Positions 43,950 through 52,750 are shown, counted from the stretch's first letter. The stretch: 64,000 bases of DNA from Sphingomonas sp. Leaf9 (GCF_001421355.1 NZ_LMKC01000001.1:62001-126000), one strand, 5' to 3'. The notes: generated from the letters alone by a model not told the origin. Made by a program: numbers and translations.

Positions 43950-45458
43950 TTACTTCTTCTTGATAAGGTTTTCGAAGCCGGGGGGCAGCTGCGGCATGCC
44001 GCCGCCCTTGCCACCCATGCCACCGCCGAGACCCGGCAGGCCCGGCATTTCGCCACCCGCCTTGCTCATCAGGTCGCCAAGGCCGGGACCGCCCAGCGCA
44101 TTGCCAAGGCCGCCCATGCCGCCCTTGCCCAGCATCGCCATCATGCCCTTGATGCCGCCCATCTTCTTGAGCTTCTTCATCGCGGTCTGCATTTCCTGGT
44201 GCATCTTCAACAGCTTGTTGATGTCCTGCACCGTCGTGCCCGACCCCTTGGCAATCCGGATCTTGCGCTTGGCATTGATGAGTTCGGGCTTGGCGCGTTC
44301 CTTCGCGGTCATCGACGTGATCATCGCGTCCATGCGCAGCAGGATCTTTTCATCCACCGCACCCGACGCCATCGCCGCCTGCGCCTTCTTCATGCCGGGA
44401 ATCATGCCGGCCAGCGCGCCGAGGCCACCCATGCGCCGCATCTGCGCCAGCTGCCCGCGCAGGTCGTTCATGTCGAACTGACCCTTGGCAAGACGGCCGG
44501 CCATCCGCTCGGCATCTTCGGCCTCGATCGACTGCGCCGCCTTTTCGACCAGCGACACGACGTCGCCCATGCCGAGGATGCGGCCCGCGACCCGCTTCGG
44601 GTGGAACGGCTCGATCGCGTCCAGCTTTTCGCCGGTGCCCGCGAACTTGATCGGCTTGCCGGTGACCGCGCGCATCGACAGCGCGGCGCCACCGCGCGCA
44701 TCGCCGTCCATGCGGGTCAGGATGACGCCGGTCAGCGGCACCTGTTCGGAAAAGTTCTGCGCGACGTTGACCGCGTCCTGCCCGGTCAGCGAGTCGACGA
44801 CCAGCAGCGTCTCATTCGGCTGGGCAATGTCCGAGACGGCCTTCATCTCGTCCATCAGCGCCTGGTCGACGTGCAGACGACCAGCAGTATCGAGCATGAC
44901 GACATCGAAGCCCTGCAGCTTCGCCGCCTGCAATGCGCGACGGGCGATGTCGACCGGCTGCTGCCCCTGCACGATCGGCAGGGTCGTGACCTCGACCTGG
45001 GTGCCCAGCACCGCCAGCTGTTCCTGCGCCGCCGGGCGATTGACGTCGAGCGACGCCATCATCACCTTCTTGCCCTCGCGCTTGCTCAGCAGCTTGGCGA
45101 GCTTCGCGGTGGTCGTCGTCTTGCCCGAGCCCTGAAGCCCGACCAGCATGATGACGGCGGGCGGCGTAACGGAGACGTCCAGCTCGGCCGTGTCCGGGCC
45201 CAGCATGTCGACCAGCGCGTCGTGGACGATCTTGACGACCTGCTGCCCCGGCGTGATCGAACGCAGAACATTCTGGCCGACGGCGGCCTCGGTCGCCTTG
45301 TCGACGAATTCGCGCGCGACGGGCAGCGCGACGTCGGCTTCCAGCAGCGCCACGCGGACTTCGCGCATCGCCGTCCGGACATCGGCCTCGGTCAGCGCGC
45401 CGCGACCGCGCAGCCGATCGAACACCCCTCCCAGCCGGTCACTCAGACTTTCGAACAC
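43950..45458 (-). CDS. ffh: Signal recognition particle protein Ffh
   Basis: This 502-residue SRP GTPase binds signal sequences and 4.5S RNA. The N domain covers about 1-85. The GTPase domain has P-loop GLQGSGKTTTTAKLA, DVNRPAAQEQL, DTAGRLHVD and TRMDGDARGG. The Met-rich M domain (about 300-450) contains MGGLGALAGMIPGMKK and RIAKGSGTTVQDIN. The C-terminus is an unusually Gly/Met-rich tail. Its receptor FtsY is encoded at 49139-50068. A promoter and a hairpin with a T-rich tail precede it. Confidence 0.98.
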   Translation of the reverse strand: MFESLSDRLGGVFDRLRGRGALTEADVRTAMREVRVALLEADVALPVAREFVDKATEAAVGQNVLRSITPGQQVVKIVHDALVDMLGPDTAELDVSVTPPAVIMLVGLQGSGKTTTTAKLAKLLSKREGKKVMMASLDVNRPAAQEQLAVLGTQVEVTTLPIVQGQQPVDIARRALQAAKLQGFDVVMLDTAGRLHVDQALMDEMKAVSDIAQPNETLLVVDSLTGQDAVNVAQNFSEQVPLTGVILTRMDGDARGGAALSMRAVTGKPIKFAGTGEKLDAIEPFHPKRVAGRILGMGDVVSLVEKAAQSIEAEDAERMAGRLAKGQFDMNDLRGQLAQMRRMGGLGALAGMIPGMKKAQAAMASGAVDEKILLRMDAMITSMTAKERAKPELINAKRKIRIAKGSGTTVQDINKLLKMHQEMQTAMKKLKKMGGIKGMMAMLGKGGMGGLGNALGGPGLGDLMSKAGGEMPGLPGLGGGMGGKGGGMPQLPPGFENLIKKK

Positions 45459-45499
45459 GCGCGCACTCCAATTCCGGTTTCCCGCGAAAATCGCTCAAG

Positions 45500-45537
45500 C
45501 AAAACACGCCGGCGGACGAAACCTCGTCGGCCGGCGT
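45500..45537 (-). terminator. Strong hairpin with T-tract in the ffh leader (possible attenuator)
   Basis: On the minus strand ACGCCGGC-C-GACGA (45537-45524) pairs with TCGTC-C-GCCGGCGT (45519-45506) around a four-base loop, 13 pairs with one internal mismatch. GTTTTGC follows immediately. This has the form of an intrinsic terminator placed about 48 bases ahead of the ffh start codon. No gene on this strand precedes it, so attenuation of ffh is the simplest reading. Confidence 0.5.
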
Positions 45538-45586
45538 CGCCCTTGGGCGGCATTGCTGAACGATTCCCCACGGAAACGATCCGGAG

Positions 45587-45615
45587 GCTATAAAGCATCT
45601 GCGGCACCCATGCAA
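45587..45615 (-). promoter_or_regulatory. Predicted ffh promoter
   Basis: On the minus strand TTGCAT (45615-45610) and TATAGC (45592-45587) are separated by exactly 17 bases, matching -35 and -10 consensus at four of six positions each. The start would leave a leader of about 120 bases containing the hairpin at 45506-45537. Confidence 0.5.
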
Positions 45616-45714
45616 GTCGCAGCGACGGGTCGCGACGACCGGAGCCGGAGCATCGACGGGCCGAACGCCGGCTTTAACATCTTCTACACCGATCGGCGTC
45701 GATAACCCTCGGAT

Positions 45715-47355
45715 ATGGATTGGGATCGGCAACGCGGAACGGAGGGCATGGCTCCGGCGGATGCGCGACAGCGGGGCAGCCGCTGGACGCTGCCGATCTG
45801 TGTCAGCGCGATTCTGCTGTTTATCGGCCTCGGCATCGCCGTCATCTCCGGCGTGCTCGACCATCGCTATTTCGGCGGTGCCCCGGTCGAGCGGCCGCTG
45901 GTCGTGGCACTGCTCCTCAACGCACTTCTCGTCGTCTTCGGCTGGCGGCGGCACCGCGCGGTCGAGATCGAGATGCATGGCCGATCGGCGGCGGAAGAAC
46001 GCGCCAGGATGCTCGCCTCGCGCGATCCGCTGACCGGTTTCCTCAACCGTCGTTCGCTGAGCGAAGCGGGTGCCGCGCTGCTGGGTGCCGCGATGCGCCG
46101 GGAACAGGCGGTCGCGCTGATGATCGTCGACCTCGACCATTTCAAGATGGTCAACGACATGCACGGCCATGAAACCGGCGACGCGGTTTTGCGTGCGGCG
46201 GCACAAGCGATCGCCGGCGTGATGCCGACGGCCGCGCTGACCGCGCGATTCGGCGGCGACGCCTTTGCCTGCGCGTTCGTATTCGACGCGCGCGACCCGT
46301 CGACCGTCGATCATGTCGCCTCGCGCGTCATCGCCGCGCTGTCGCAGCCGATCGAGGTCGATGACCGGCGCATCCACCTGACCAGTTCGATCGGCGTCGC
46401 GCGATCCGATTTCGACGGTGCGGGCATCGACACGCTGCTGCGGTCGGCGGATATCGCGATGTATTGCGCCAAGAAATCGGGACGCGGCGGCGTCACCTGG
46501 TTCAACCGCGCGATGGAACATGCGCTGATCGATCGCAACGACATCGAAAACGGCCTGCGCCTCGCCATTCCCGCCGGACAGATCGTCCCCTATTTCGAGC
46601 CGCAGATCGACCTGACCAACGGCCGGCTGTGCGGGTTCGAGGTGCTGGCACGCTGGATTCACCCGACACAGGGCGTCATTCCGCCCGACCGCTTCATTCC
46701 CGTTGCCGAGGAATCGGGACTGATCGCCGAATTGTCGCTGTCCATCATGCGACAGGCCTTTGCCGCCGCGCGCGACTGGGACCCGACGCTCTCGCTCTCG
46801 GTCAACATCTCGCCCACCCAGCTGCGCGATGCCTGGCTGGCGCAAAAGATCATCAAGGCGACGGTCGAGGGTGGTTTCGCACCCAACCGGCTGGAGATCG
46901 AGATCACCGAAAGCGCGCTGTTCGACAACCTCGCGCTGGCCCAGTCGATCGTCGGCTCGCTCAAGAATCAGGGCGTCCGCCTTGCGCTCGACGATTTCGG
47001 CACCGGTTATTCGTCGCTCGCCCACCTGCGCGCGCTGCCGTTCGACCGGATCAAGATCGACAAGAGCTTTGTCCTCTCGCTGCTCGACAATGCCGATTCG
47101 GCGGCGATCGTGAACGCGATCATCGGCCTTGGCGCGAACCTGAACCTGCCGGTCACCGCCGAAGGGGTCGAAACCGACACCATCGCCGAACGGCTGGCCG
47201 CACTCGGCTGTGCCAAGGCGCAGGGGTGGAACTACGGCAAGCCGCTATCGATCGCCGACACCCGCCGGATGCTGGCCGCGCGCGGCCTGCTGCATAGCGG
47301 CGGCGCGGTGGAGCCCGACCTGCCCGACCTCACCAGCCGGCGTCAGGTCGGCTGA
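45715..47355 (+). CDS. Cyclic-di-GMP protein: degenerate GGDEF plus EAL domain
   Basis: This 546-residue membrane protein has two N-terminal transmembrane segments (about 24-45 and 61-77). The GGDEF domain (about 95-260) has RFGGDAF instead of GGDEF, so cyclase activity is doubtful. The EAL domain (about 275-530) has FEVLARW (EVL form). Other catalytic residues are intact: NISPTQL, EITESAL, LDDFGTGYSSL, KIDKSFV and AEGVET. It is most likely a phosphodiesterase, possibly with GTP-sensing by the GGDAF part. No periplasmic sensor domain is seen. The start may be ATG 45715 or ATG 45748. Its end overlaps the convergent DUF924 gene by 26 bases. Confidence 0.9.
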   Translation: MDWDRQRGTEGMAPADARQRGSRWTLPICVSAILLFIGLGIAVISGVLDHRYFGGAPVERPLVVALLLNALLVVFGWRRHRAVEIEMHGRSAAEERARMLASRDPLTGFLNRRSLSEAGAALLGAAMRREQAVALMIVDLDHFKMVNDMHGHETGDAVLRAAAQAIAGVMPTAALTARFGGDAFACAFVFDARDPSTVDHVASRVIAALSQPIEVDDRRIHLTSSIGVARSDFDGAGIDTLLRSADIAMYCAKKSGRGGVTWFNRAMEHALIDRNDIENGLRLAIPAGQIVPYFEPQIDLTNGRLCGFEVLARWIHPTQGVIPPDRFIPVAEESGLIAELSLSIMRQAFAAARDWDPTLSLSVNISPTQLRDAWLAQKIIKATVEGGFAPNRLEIEITESALFDNLALAQSIVGSLKNQGVRLALDDFGTGYSSLAHLRALPFDRIKIDKSFVLSLLDNADSAAIVNAIIGLGANLNLPVTAEGVETDTIAERLAALGCAKAQGWNYGKPLSIADTRRMLAARGLLHSGGAVEPDLPDLTSRRQVG

Positions 47356-47908
47356 GATACGCCGCCTCCACCTCGGTCGACACCCGGCCGAGCGCGGCGT
47401 TGCGCGACGGATAACGGCCATAGCGTCCCAGCACCTCGGCATGATCGCGTGCGAATGTCAGGTTGTTGGGGTTGCCCAGCGCCTCGAAACACCGCAACGA
47501 AAAGCGCGATACCCCTGCATCCTCGCTATGCATCAGCGGCATATACAGGAACGCCCGGCGCTCCGGCGGCAAGGCGCGATCGTCGCCGCGCGCGATCCCG
47601 ATCAGCGTCAACTCCAGCGCCAGCGGATCGGCCGCGAACGCCGCCGCCTGTCCGCGGAACAGGTTGCGCGAAAACTGGTCGAGCACGATCACCGCCGCGA
47701 GCAGCGTGTCGCGATCGTCGCGCCAGCCCGCCGCCTCACTGGTCAGCAATTGCCGCTGCAATGCGCCGAACCGCGTGGCGATTTCCGCGTCCAGCGCGTC
47801 GTCCTTGGCGAAATGGCGCTCGGGGCCGACCTGATCGAACCAGAAGTCGAGCACTTCGCGCGCCTGTCCGTGGACTTCCCCGGTCGCTGTCCCTAGATCG
47901 TCGCCCAT
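47330..47908 (-). CDS. DUF924 family protein
   Basis: This 192-residue protein has DUF924 blocks: VLDFWFDQVGPERHFAKDDA, VLDQFSRNLFRGQAAAFA, FLYMPLMHSEDAGVS and FARDHAEVLGRYGRYPSRNA. The family is all-helical, related in fold to TPR-like proteins, and of unknown function. ATG 47908 has a strong AGGAGG upstream. That ribosome site lies inside the divergent mtaB coding sequence: the two start codons overlap by two bases. Confidence 0.88.
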   Translation of the reverse strand: MGDDLGTATGEVHGQAREVLDFWFDQVGPERHFAKDDALDAEIATRFGALQRQLLTSEAAGWRDDRDTLLAAVIVLDQFSRNLFRGQAAAFAADPLALELTLIGIARGDDRALPPERRAFLYMPLMHSEDAGVSRFSLRCFEALGNPNNLTFARDHAEVLGRYGRYPSRNAALGRVSTEVEAAYLSRPDAGW

Positions 47909-49142
47909 GCCATCCTCCTGTGGTCTCGCCATCATAACGCTCGGCTGCCGGCTGAACATCGCGGAAAGCGATGCGATCCGTGGTATCGTCGGCGCGCGCG
48001 ACGTGGTGGTGGTCAACAGCTGCGCCGTCACCAACGATGCCGTCGCCGCCACCCGGCGCGCGATCCGCAAGGCGCGGCGCGACCGGCCGGCCAGCGAACT
48101 GATCGTCACCGGCTGCGCGGCGCAGATCGACCCGGCGAGCTTTGCCGCGATGCCGGAGGTGACCCGCGTCATCGGCAATTCCGACAAGCTGAACCCCGCC
48201 GCATGGGGATCGAGCGAGCCGGTGATCGTCCGCGCGATCGAGCGCGTGCTCGACACCGCTCCGCAATTGGCCGGCGGTTTCGAAGGGCAGACCCGCGCCT
48301 TTGTCGAGGTGCAGAATGGCTGCGACCATGCCTGCACCTTCTGCGCGATCCCGGCCGGGCGCGGGCCGTCGCGCTCGGCCGATATCGACGCCATCGTGGC
48401 GCAGATCGATGCGCTGGTCACCGCCGGCCATGCCGAGGTCGTGCTGACCGGGGTCGACCTGTCGAGTTATGGCGACGACCTGCCCCACACCCCCCGGCTG
48501 GGCGATGTGGTCGAGGCGATTGTCGTCCGCACGTCGCTCCGCCGCCTGCGCCTCTCCTCGCTCGATCCGGCAAATATCGACGCCAAGCTGGTCGAATTGC
48601 TGACGAACGAGCCACGGGTCATGCCGCATGCCCATCTGTCGTTCCAGGCGGGCGACGACATGGTGCTCAAGCGAATGCGCCGTCGCCATAGCCGCGCCGA
48701 CGCGGTGCGGCTGGTCGAGCGGCTGAAGAACGCGCGGCCGGATATCGCGATCGGCGCCGACCTGATCGCCGGTTTCCCGACCGAGGATGATGCGATGGCG
48801 GCGAACACGCTCGCGCTGATCGACGATTGCGCCATCGTTCACGCCCATGTCTTTCCCTATTCCCCCCGCGCGCGCACCCCGGCCGCGCGGATGCCGCAGG
48901 TGTCGCCGCCCATCGCCAAGGCGCGGGCGCAGGCGCTGCGCGACGCCGCCGGTCGCCGGCACCGCGCGTGGCTGGCCGAACAGGTCGGCAGTGTTACCGA
49001 CATCCTGGTCGAACGGCCCGGCACGCGCGGGCATAGTCCCGGCTTTGCCGACGTCCGGCTTCCCCCCTGCCCGCCCGGTCACATCGTGACCGCGCGGCTC
49101 ACTCACATCGAAGGCGATCAGTTGATCGGCATGCCCCTATGA
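47907..49142 (+). CDS. mtaB: tRNA methylthiotransferase MtaB (ms2t6A37)
   Basis: This 411-residue radical-SAM enzyme converts t6A37 to ms2t6A37. The N-terminal domain supplies three Fe-S cysteines (TLGCRLN, VNSCAVTND, VTGCAAQ). The radical-SAM motif is CDHACTFC near residue 147. A TRAM-like C-terminal region ends ITRL-type residues before IGMPL. ATG 47907 overlaps the divergent DUF924 start codon. No other in-frame start leaves the first Cys in place, and its own ribosome site is weak. It is coupled to ftsY by an ATGA overlap. Confidence 0.94.
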   Translation: MPSSCGLAIITLGCRLNIAESDAIRGIVGARDVVVVNSCAVTNDAVAATRRAIRKARRDRPASELIVTGCAAQIDPASFAAMPEVTRVIGNSDKLNPAAWGSSEPVIVRAIERVLDTAPQLAGGFEGQTRAFVEVQNGCDHACTFCAIPAGRGPSRSADIDAIVAQIDALVTAGHAEVVLTGVDLSSYGDDLPHTPRLGDVVEAIVVRTSLRRLRLSSLDPANIDAKLVELLTNEPRVMPHAHLSFQAGDDMVLKRMRRRHSRADAVRLVERLKNARPDIAIGADLIAGFPTEDDAMAANTLALIDDCAIVHAHVFPYSPRARTPAARMPQVSPPIAKARAQALRDAAGRRHRAWLAEQVGSVTDILVERPGTRGHSPGFADVRLPPCPPGHIVTARLTHIEGDQLIGMPL

Positions 49143-50068
49143 GCCTTTCGTGGCACGAACGCCTGCTCGGCGGCCTGAAAAAGACCTCCGACCGCCTGAC
49201 CGGCAATCTGGTCGGCCTGTCCGCCGCGCGGCTGGACGAGGCGACGCTGGACGAGATCGAGGAGGCGCTGATCGCCTCCGACCTCGGCCCCGCCACCGCC
49301 GCCCGCGTCCGCACCCGCCTGTCCGAAGGGCAGTATGAGCGTAACATGGAGGAGCTGGGCATCCGGCTGGTGGTCGCGGAAGAGATCGAAAAGGTCTTGA
49401 CCCCGGTCGCCAAGCCGCTGGAAATCGAGGCCTTTCCGCGTCCGCAGGTAATCCTGGTCATCGGCGTCAACGGCTCTGGCAAGACTACTACGATCGCCAA
49501 GCTCGCCAAGACGCTGGTCGAGCAGGATTATGGCGTCATGTTGGCGGCAGGCGACACGTTCCGCGCTGCTGCCATTGGCCAGCTCAGGACCTGGGCCGAG
49601 CGGATCGGCGTGCCGATCGTCAGTGGTGCCGAGGGCGGCGACGCGGCCGGCATCGTCTACGAAGCGGTCAAGCAGGCGACGGCCACCGGCATCGACGTGC
49701 TGATCGTCGACACCGCCGGCCGGCTCCAGAACAAGCGCGAGCTGATGGACGAGCTGGCCAAGGTCCGCCGCGTGTTGGGGCGCCTGAACCCCGCTGCGCC
49801 GCACGATGTTGTCCTCGTCCTCGACGCGACGACGGGGCAGAATGCGCTCAACCAGATCGAGGTTTTCAAGGAGACCGCCGGCGTTACCGGCCTGGTGATG
49901 ACCAAGCTCGACGGCACCGCGCGCGGCGGCGTGCTGGTCGCGGCGGCGGAAAAGTTCGGCTTGCCGATCCATGCCATCGGCGTCGGCGAAACCGCCGACG
50001 ACCTGCGCGGGTTCGATGCGCATGAAGTGTCCCGCATCATCGCGGGCGTGGAACGGGTGCGCAAATGA
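49139..50068 (+). CDS. ftsY: Signal recognition particle receptor FtsY
   Basis: This 309-residue SRP receptor GTPase has an NG domain: GVNGSGKTTTIAKLAK, AGDTFRAAAIGQL, DTAGRLQNKRELMDEL, TKLDGTARGG and GVGETADDLRGFD. It lacks the long acidic A domain of E. coli FtsY, as in many alphaproteobacteria; membrane contact would rely on the N-terminal helix (WHERLLGGLKKT). It overlaps mtaB upstream and yciB downstream by four bases each. Confidence 0.97.
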   Translation: MSLSWHERLLGGLKKTSDRLTGNLVGLSAARLDEATLDEIEEALIASDLGPATAARVRTRLSEGQYERNMEELGIRLVVAEEIEKVLTPVAKPLEIEAFPRPQVILVIGVNGSGKTTTIAKLAKTLVEQDYGVMLAAGDTFRAAAIGQLRTWAERIGVPIVSGAEGGDAAGIVYEAVKQATATGIDVLIVDTAGRLQNKRELMDELAKVRRVLGRLNPAAPHDVVLVLDATTGQNALNQIEVFKETAGVTGLVMTKLDGTARGGVLVAAAEKFGLPIHAIGVGETADDLRGFDAHEVSRIIAGVERVRK

Positions 50069-50700
50069 CGACCGACGCCAAACCCCCGGTATCGCCGCTG
50101 TTCCGCATGGCGCTCGATTACGGGCCACTGCTGGTGTTCTTCATCGCCAATTTGCTGGCGAGCAAGATCGGCCTGCCCGATATGGTCGATTCGCTGGCGC
50201 AGGTAATCATCGCCAGCACCGCCTTCATGATTGCCAGCGTGGTCGCGATCATCGTGTCGAAATGGAAGACCGGCCATATCTCGCCGATGCTGTGGCTGTC
50301 GGCGGGGCTGGTCGTGGTGTTCGGCGCGCTGACGCTGTATTTCCGCGACGATACCTTCATCAAGATGAAGCCGACGATCGTCTATGTGATGTTCTCGGCG
50401 ATCCTGACCTTCGGCCTCGTGACCGGACGCCCGCTGCTGCAACAGCTGCTGGAAACCGCCTATCCGGGCCTCAGCGCGATCGGGTGGCGCAAGCTCACGA
50501 TCAACTGGGCGATCTTCTTCGCGTTCATGGCCGTGCTGAACGAGGTCGTTTGGCGGCATTCGACCTGGGATTTCTGGGTCGGGTTCAAGCTGTGGGGCGC
50601 GGTGCCGCTGACGCTGATCTTTGCGGCGGCGAATATCCCGATGCTGTTGCGCCATGGGTTGCAACTGGAGAAGGATGCCCCGCTGCCGCCGGCGGACTGA
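50065..50700 (+). CDS. yciB: YciB/IspZ-family inner-membrane septation protein
   Basis: This 211-residue protein has five or more hydrophobic segments. Family motifs are DYGPLLVFFIAN near the N-terminus, KMKPTIVYVMFSAIL in the middle, and WAIFFAFMAVLNEVVWRH, WDFWVGFKLWGAVPLT later. It is linked to septation and envelope synthesis. It starts within an ATGA overlap with ftsY and ends the mtaB-ftsY-yciB operon. Two short palindromic repeats follow it. Confidence 0.94.
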   Translation: MTTDAKPPVSPLFRMALDYGPLLVFFIANLLASKIGLPDMVDSLAQVIIASTAFMIASVVAIIVSKWKTGHISPMLWLSAGLVVVFGALTLYFRDDTFIKMKPTIVYVMFSAILTFGLVTGRPLLQQLLETAYPGLSAIGWRKLTINWAIFFAFMAVLNEVVWRHSTWDFWVGFKLWGAVPLTLIFAAANIPMLLRHGLQLEKDAPLPPAD

Positions 50701-50707
50701 CCTTGCT

Positions 50708-50731
50708 CCCTCTCCCCTTCAGGGGAGAGGG
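50708..50731. repeat. Short dispersed palindrome, copy 1
   Basis: CCCTCTCCCC-TTCA-GGGGAGAGGG has perfect ten-base arms. A second copy with loop TGCA lies at 50796-50819. Both lie between yciB and the convergent superoxide dismutase gene. This palindrome type is widespread in intergenic DNA of GC-rich bacteria. Confidence 0.75.
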
Positions 50732-50756
50732 GAAAGCCGCGAGCGCCGCGTGCATG

Positions 50757-50787
50757 AAAAAAGGGGCCGTCCTTGCGGATAGGCCCC
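50757..50787 (-). terminator. Intrinsic terminator of the superoxide dismutase gene
   Basis: On the minus strand GGGGCC (50787-50782) pairs with GGCCCC (50768-50763), followed by six Ts (50762-50757). It lies about 45 bases past the dismutase stop and between the two palindromic repeats. Confidence 0.7.
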
Positions 50788-50795
50788 TCTCCCAA

Positions 50796-50819
50796 CCCTC
50801 TCCCCTGCAGGGGAGAGGG
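50796..50819. repeat. Short dispersed palindrome, copy 2
   Basis: CCCTCTCCCC-TGCA-GGGGAGAGGG has ten-base arms identical to those of the copy at 50708-50731. It begins 12 bases past the superoxide dismutase stop. Confidence 0.75.
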
Positions 50820-50831
50820 CTATACGGCGAA

Positions 50832-51443
50832 TTACTTCACCGCTGCGTCGTAGCGCTGGCCGACCTTGTCCCAGTCGACCACGTCCCACCACGCCTTCAG
50901 ATACGCCGGACGCGCATTGCGGTACGTGATGTAATAGGCGTGCTCCCACACGTCGTTGCCCAGGATTGGCGTGCCCTTCACCGGGGCGAAGTCCATCAGC
51001 GGATTGTCCTGGTTCGGCGTCGAGGTGATGGCGAGCTTGCCATCCTCCCCGACGATCAGCCATGCCCAGCCCGAGCCGAACTGGTTCGCACCCGCCGTGT
51101 TGAACTGTTCCTTGAGTGCATCGAGGCCACCGAACTGGTCGTCGATGGCGTCCTTCAACGCGCCCGACGGCTGCGAACCGCCACCCTTCATCGTTTCCCA
51201 GAAGAAGGTGTGGTTCCAATAGCCACCGCCATTGTTGCGCAGCTTCGCCGGCGCGCCCGACATGTTCGCCATCAGCTCTTCGATCGACTTGCCTTCGAGG
51301 CTCGCGTCTTCCGACACGGCTTCGTTCAGCTTGTCGGTATAGGCCTGATGGTGCTTGTCATGGTGCAGCGTCATCGTTTCCTTGTCGATGGTCGGCTCCA
51401 GCGCGTCATAGGCATAGGGCAGCGGGGGAAGTTCGAAAGCCAT
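50832..51443 (-). CDS. Superoxide dismutase, Fe/Mn family
   Basis: This 203-residue enzyme turns superoxide into peroxide and oxygen. Metal ligands are the His in TLHHDKHH, the His in GYWNHTFFW, and Asp and His in DVWEHAYY. GGGYWNH (Gly before the second-sphere site) and a Gln in NQDNPLM are features of Mn-type enzymes, while QFGSGWAWL is shared. It may therefore be Mn-type or cambialistic rather than strictly Fe-type. ATG 51443 follows AGGAGG; upstream residues are not typical. No signal peptide is present. Confidence 0.95.
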   Translation of the reverse strand: MAFELPPLPYAYDALEPTIDKETMTLHHDKHHQAYTDKLNEAVSEDASLEGKSIEELMANMSGAPAKLRNNGGGYWNHTFFWETMKGGGSQPSGALKDAIDDQFGGLDALKEQFNTAGANQFGSGWAWLIVGEDGKLAITSTPNQDNPLMDFAPVKGTPILGNDVWEHAYYITYRNARPAYLKAWWDVVDWDKVGQRYDAAVK

Positions 51444-51559
51444 GAGGGTTCCTCCTTGGGCGTTAAGCTCTGGTCGACCGAACGAAGCATGGGCCGATCG
51501 GCTCCGGTCGTTACGCTCGGGCAACATCTAGGACGCGGGGACCCGTGCACAAGGGTCGG

Positions 51560-52579
51560 TCAGCCGCCCTGCCCCAATAATCCGTGGCGTTTCAGCGCGT
51601 GGCGCAACTGGTCATAGGTCAGCCCCAGCGTATCGGCACAGGTCCGCTGGTTATAGCGCGCCTCGGCCATCGCACGGGTCAGCAGCTGGCGTTCGAACCG
51701 GTTCACCCGCGTCTTGAAATCATCGCCATTGTCGTCCGCCACCTCCGGCGCGTCGCCCGCCTCGCCCGTGGCGGCGGCCGGCGGCGGCGTGCTGGCGGTG
51801 CGCGGGCGAAAGGGGGAGGCGAACGGATCGACCTCCACCAGATCGATCGGCCCCGGCCGTTCCCAGCGATAGACCGAGCGTTCGACGGCATTACGCAGCT
51901 CGCGGACATTGCCCGGCCAGCGATGCTCCATCAGCTGGTCGACGGCATTGGGGCCAAAGCCCGGCCATTCGTCGCGGCCGATCTCGGCCGCCATCCGCCG
52001 TCCGAAGAAATCGGCCAGCACCATGATATCGCCCGGTCGCGCGCGTAAGGGGGGCAAGGTAACGACCTCGAAGCTCAACCGGTCGAGCAGGTCGGCGCGG
52101 AACGTGCCGCGCTCCACCCGGTCGGGCAGATGCTCGTTGGTCGCCGCGACGATGCGGACATCGACCCGGATCGGCCGCGACGACCCGATCCGCGTCACCT
52201 CGCCATATTCAACCGCACGCAACAGCCGCTCCTGCGCACCCATCGACAGCGTGCCCAGTTCGTCGAGGAACAGCGTGCCGCCATCGGCTTCCTCGAACCG
52301 CCCGGTGCGCGCCTTGGTCGCGCCGGTGAACGCGCCCGCTTCATGGCCGAACAGCTCCGCCTCGATCAGCGTTTCGGGCAGCGCGGCGCAGTTCATCACG
52401 ACCAGCGGCTGGTCCCAGCGGCCGGACAGGCGGTGGAGGCGTTCGGCGACCAGTTCCTTGCCCGTCCCCCGCTCCCCGATCACCAGCACGGGACGGTCGA
52501 GCTGGGCGGCGCGGCTGGCGCGCTCCAGTGCATCGAGAAAGGGGCCGGATTGGCCGACGACCTGGCTTGCGCGTTCCAT
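51560..52579 (-). CDS. pspF: PspF, sigma-54-dependent activator of the psp operon
   Basis: This 339-residue AAA+ enhancer-binding protein has no receiver domain, as in PspF. Walker A is GERGTGKEL, the sigma-54 contact loop is GAFTGA (in [14 protein letters not shown]), and Walker B is GGTLFLDEL. The sensor region is [11 protein letters not shown]. The C-terminal Fis-type helix-turn-helix is [21 protein letters not shown] long Pro/Ala/Asp-rich linker lies between them. In PspF systems PspA binds and inhibits the AAA+ domain. It is divergent from the psp operon, which has a matching sigma-54 promoter. ATG 52579 is preferred to 52615. Confidence 0.93.
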   Translation of the reverse strand: MERASQVVGQSGPFLDALERASRAAQLDRPVLVIGERGTGKELVAERLHRLSGRWDQPLVVMNCAALPETLIEAELFGHEAGAFTGATKARTGRFEEADGGTLFLDELGTLSMGAQERLLRAVEYGEVTRIGSSRPIRVDVRIVAATNEHLPDRVERGTFRADLLDRLSFEVVTLPPLRARPGDIMVLADFFGRRMAAEIGRDEWPGFGPNAVDQLMEHRWPGNVRELRNAVERSVYRWERPGPIDLVEVDPFASPFRPRTASTPPPAAATGEAGDAPEVADDNGDDFKTRVNRFERQLLTRAMAEARYNQRTCADTLGLTYDQLRHALKRHGLLGQGG

Positions 52580-52623
52580 CGCCGATGTGTGGCGTATTTT
52601 CCCAAACATTCGCAAGCGCCAAA

Positions 52624-52648
52624 TTCGCCACGGTCACCAACCGGCGAA
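52624..52648. promoter_or_regulatory. Candidate PspF upstream activating sequence
   Basis: TTCGCC (52624-52629) and GGCGAA (52643-52648) form an inverted repeat about 30 bases upstream of the sigma-54 promoter, between pspF and the psp operon. Its position fits an enhancer site for PspF, though such sites are usually further upstream. It also overlaps the region from which pspF itself must be transcribed. Confidence 0.35.
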
Positions 52649-52677
52649 AAGTGACGCAAAACCGTCATTTTCTGAAT

Positions 52678-52693
52678 TGGCACGCCTCCTGCA
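52678..52693 (+). promoter_or_regulatory. Sigma-54 promoter of the psp operon
   Basis: TTGGCACGCCTCCTGCA matches the -24/-12 consensus TGGCACG-N4-TTGCA. The invariant GG (52679-52680) and GC (52691-52692) are exactly ten bases apart. It points to the psp genes and faces away from pspF. Start of transcription is expected near 52704. Confidence 0.8.
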
Positions 52694-52750
52694 ATGTATC
52701 TTGCAAGCCCGGTACAGGGCGCAGGCAATCAAGCTTCAGGGAGCATTACC

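Noticed and set aside
50701..50831. CRISPR-like array from the two similar palindromes
   Set aside because: There are only two copies with no regular spacers. They are ordinary dispersed palindromes flanking a terminator.
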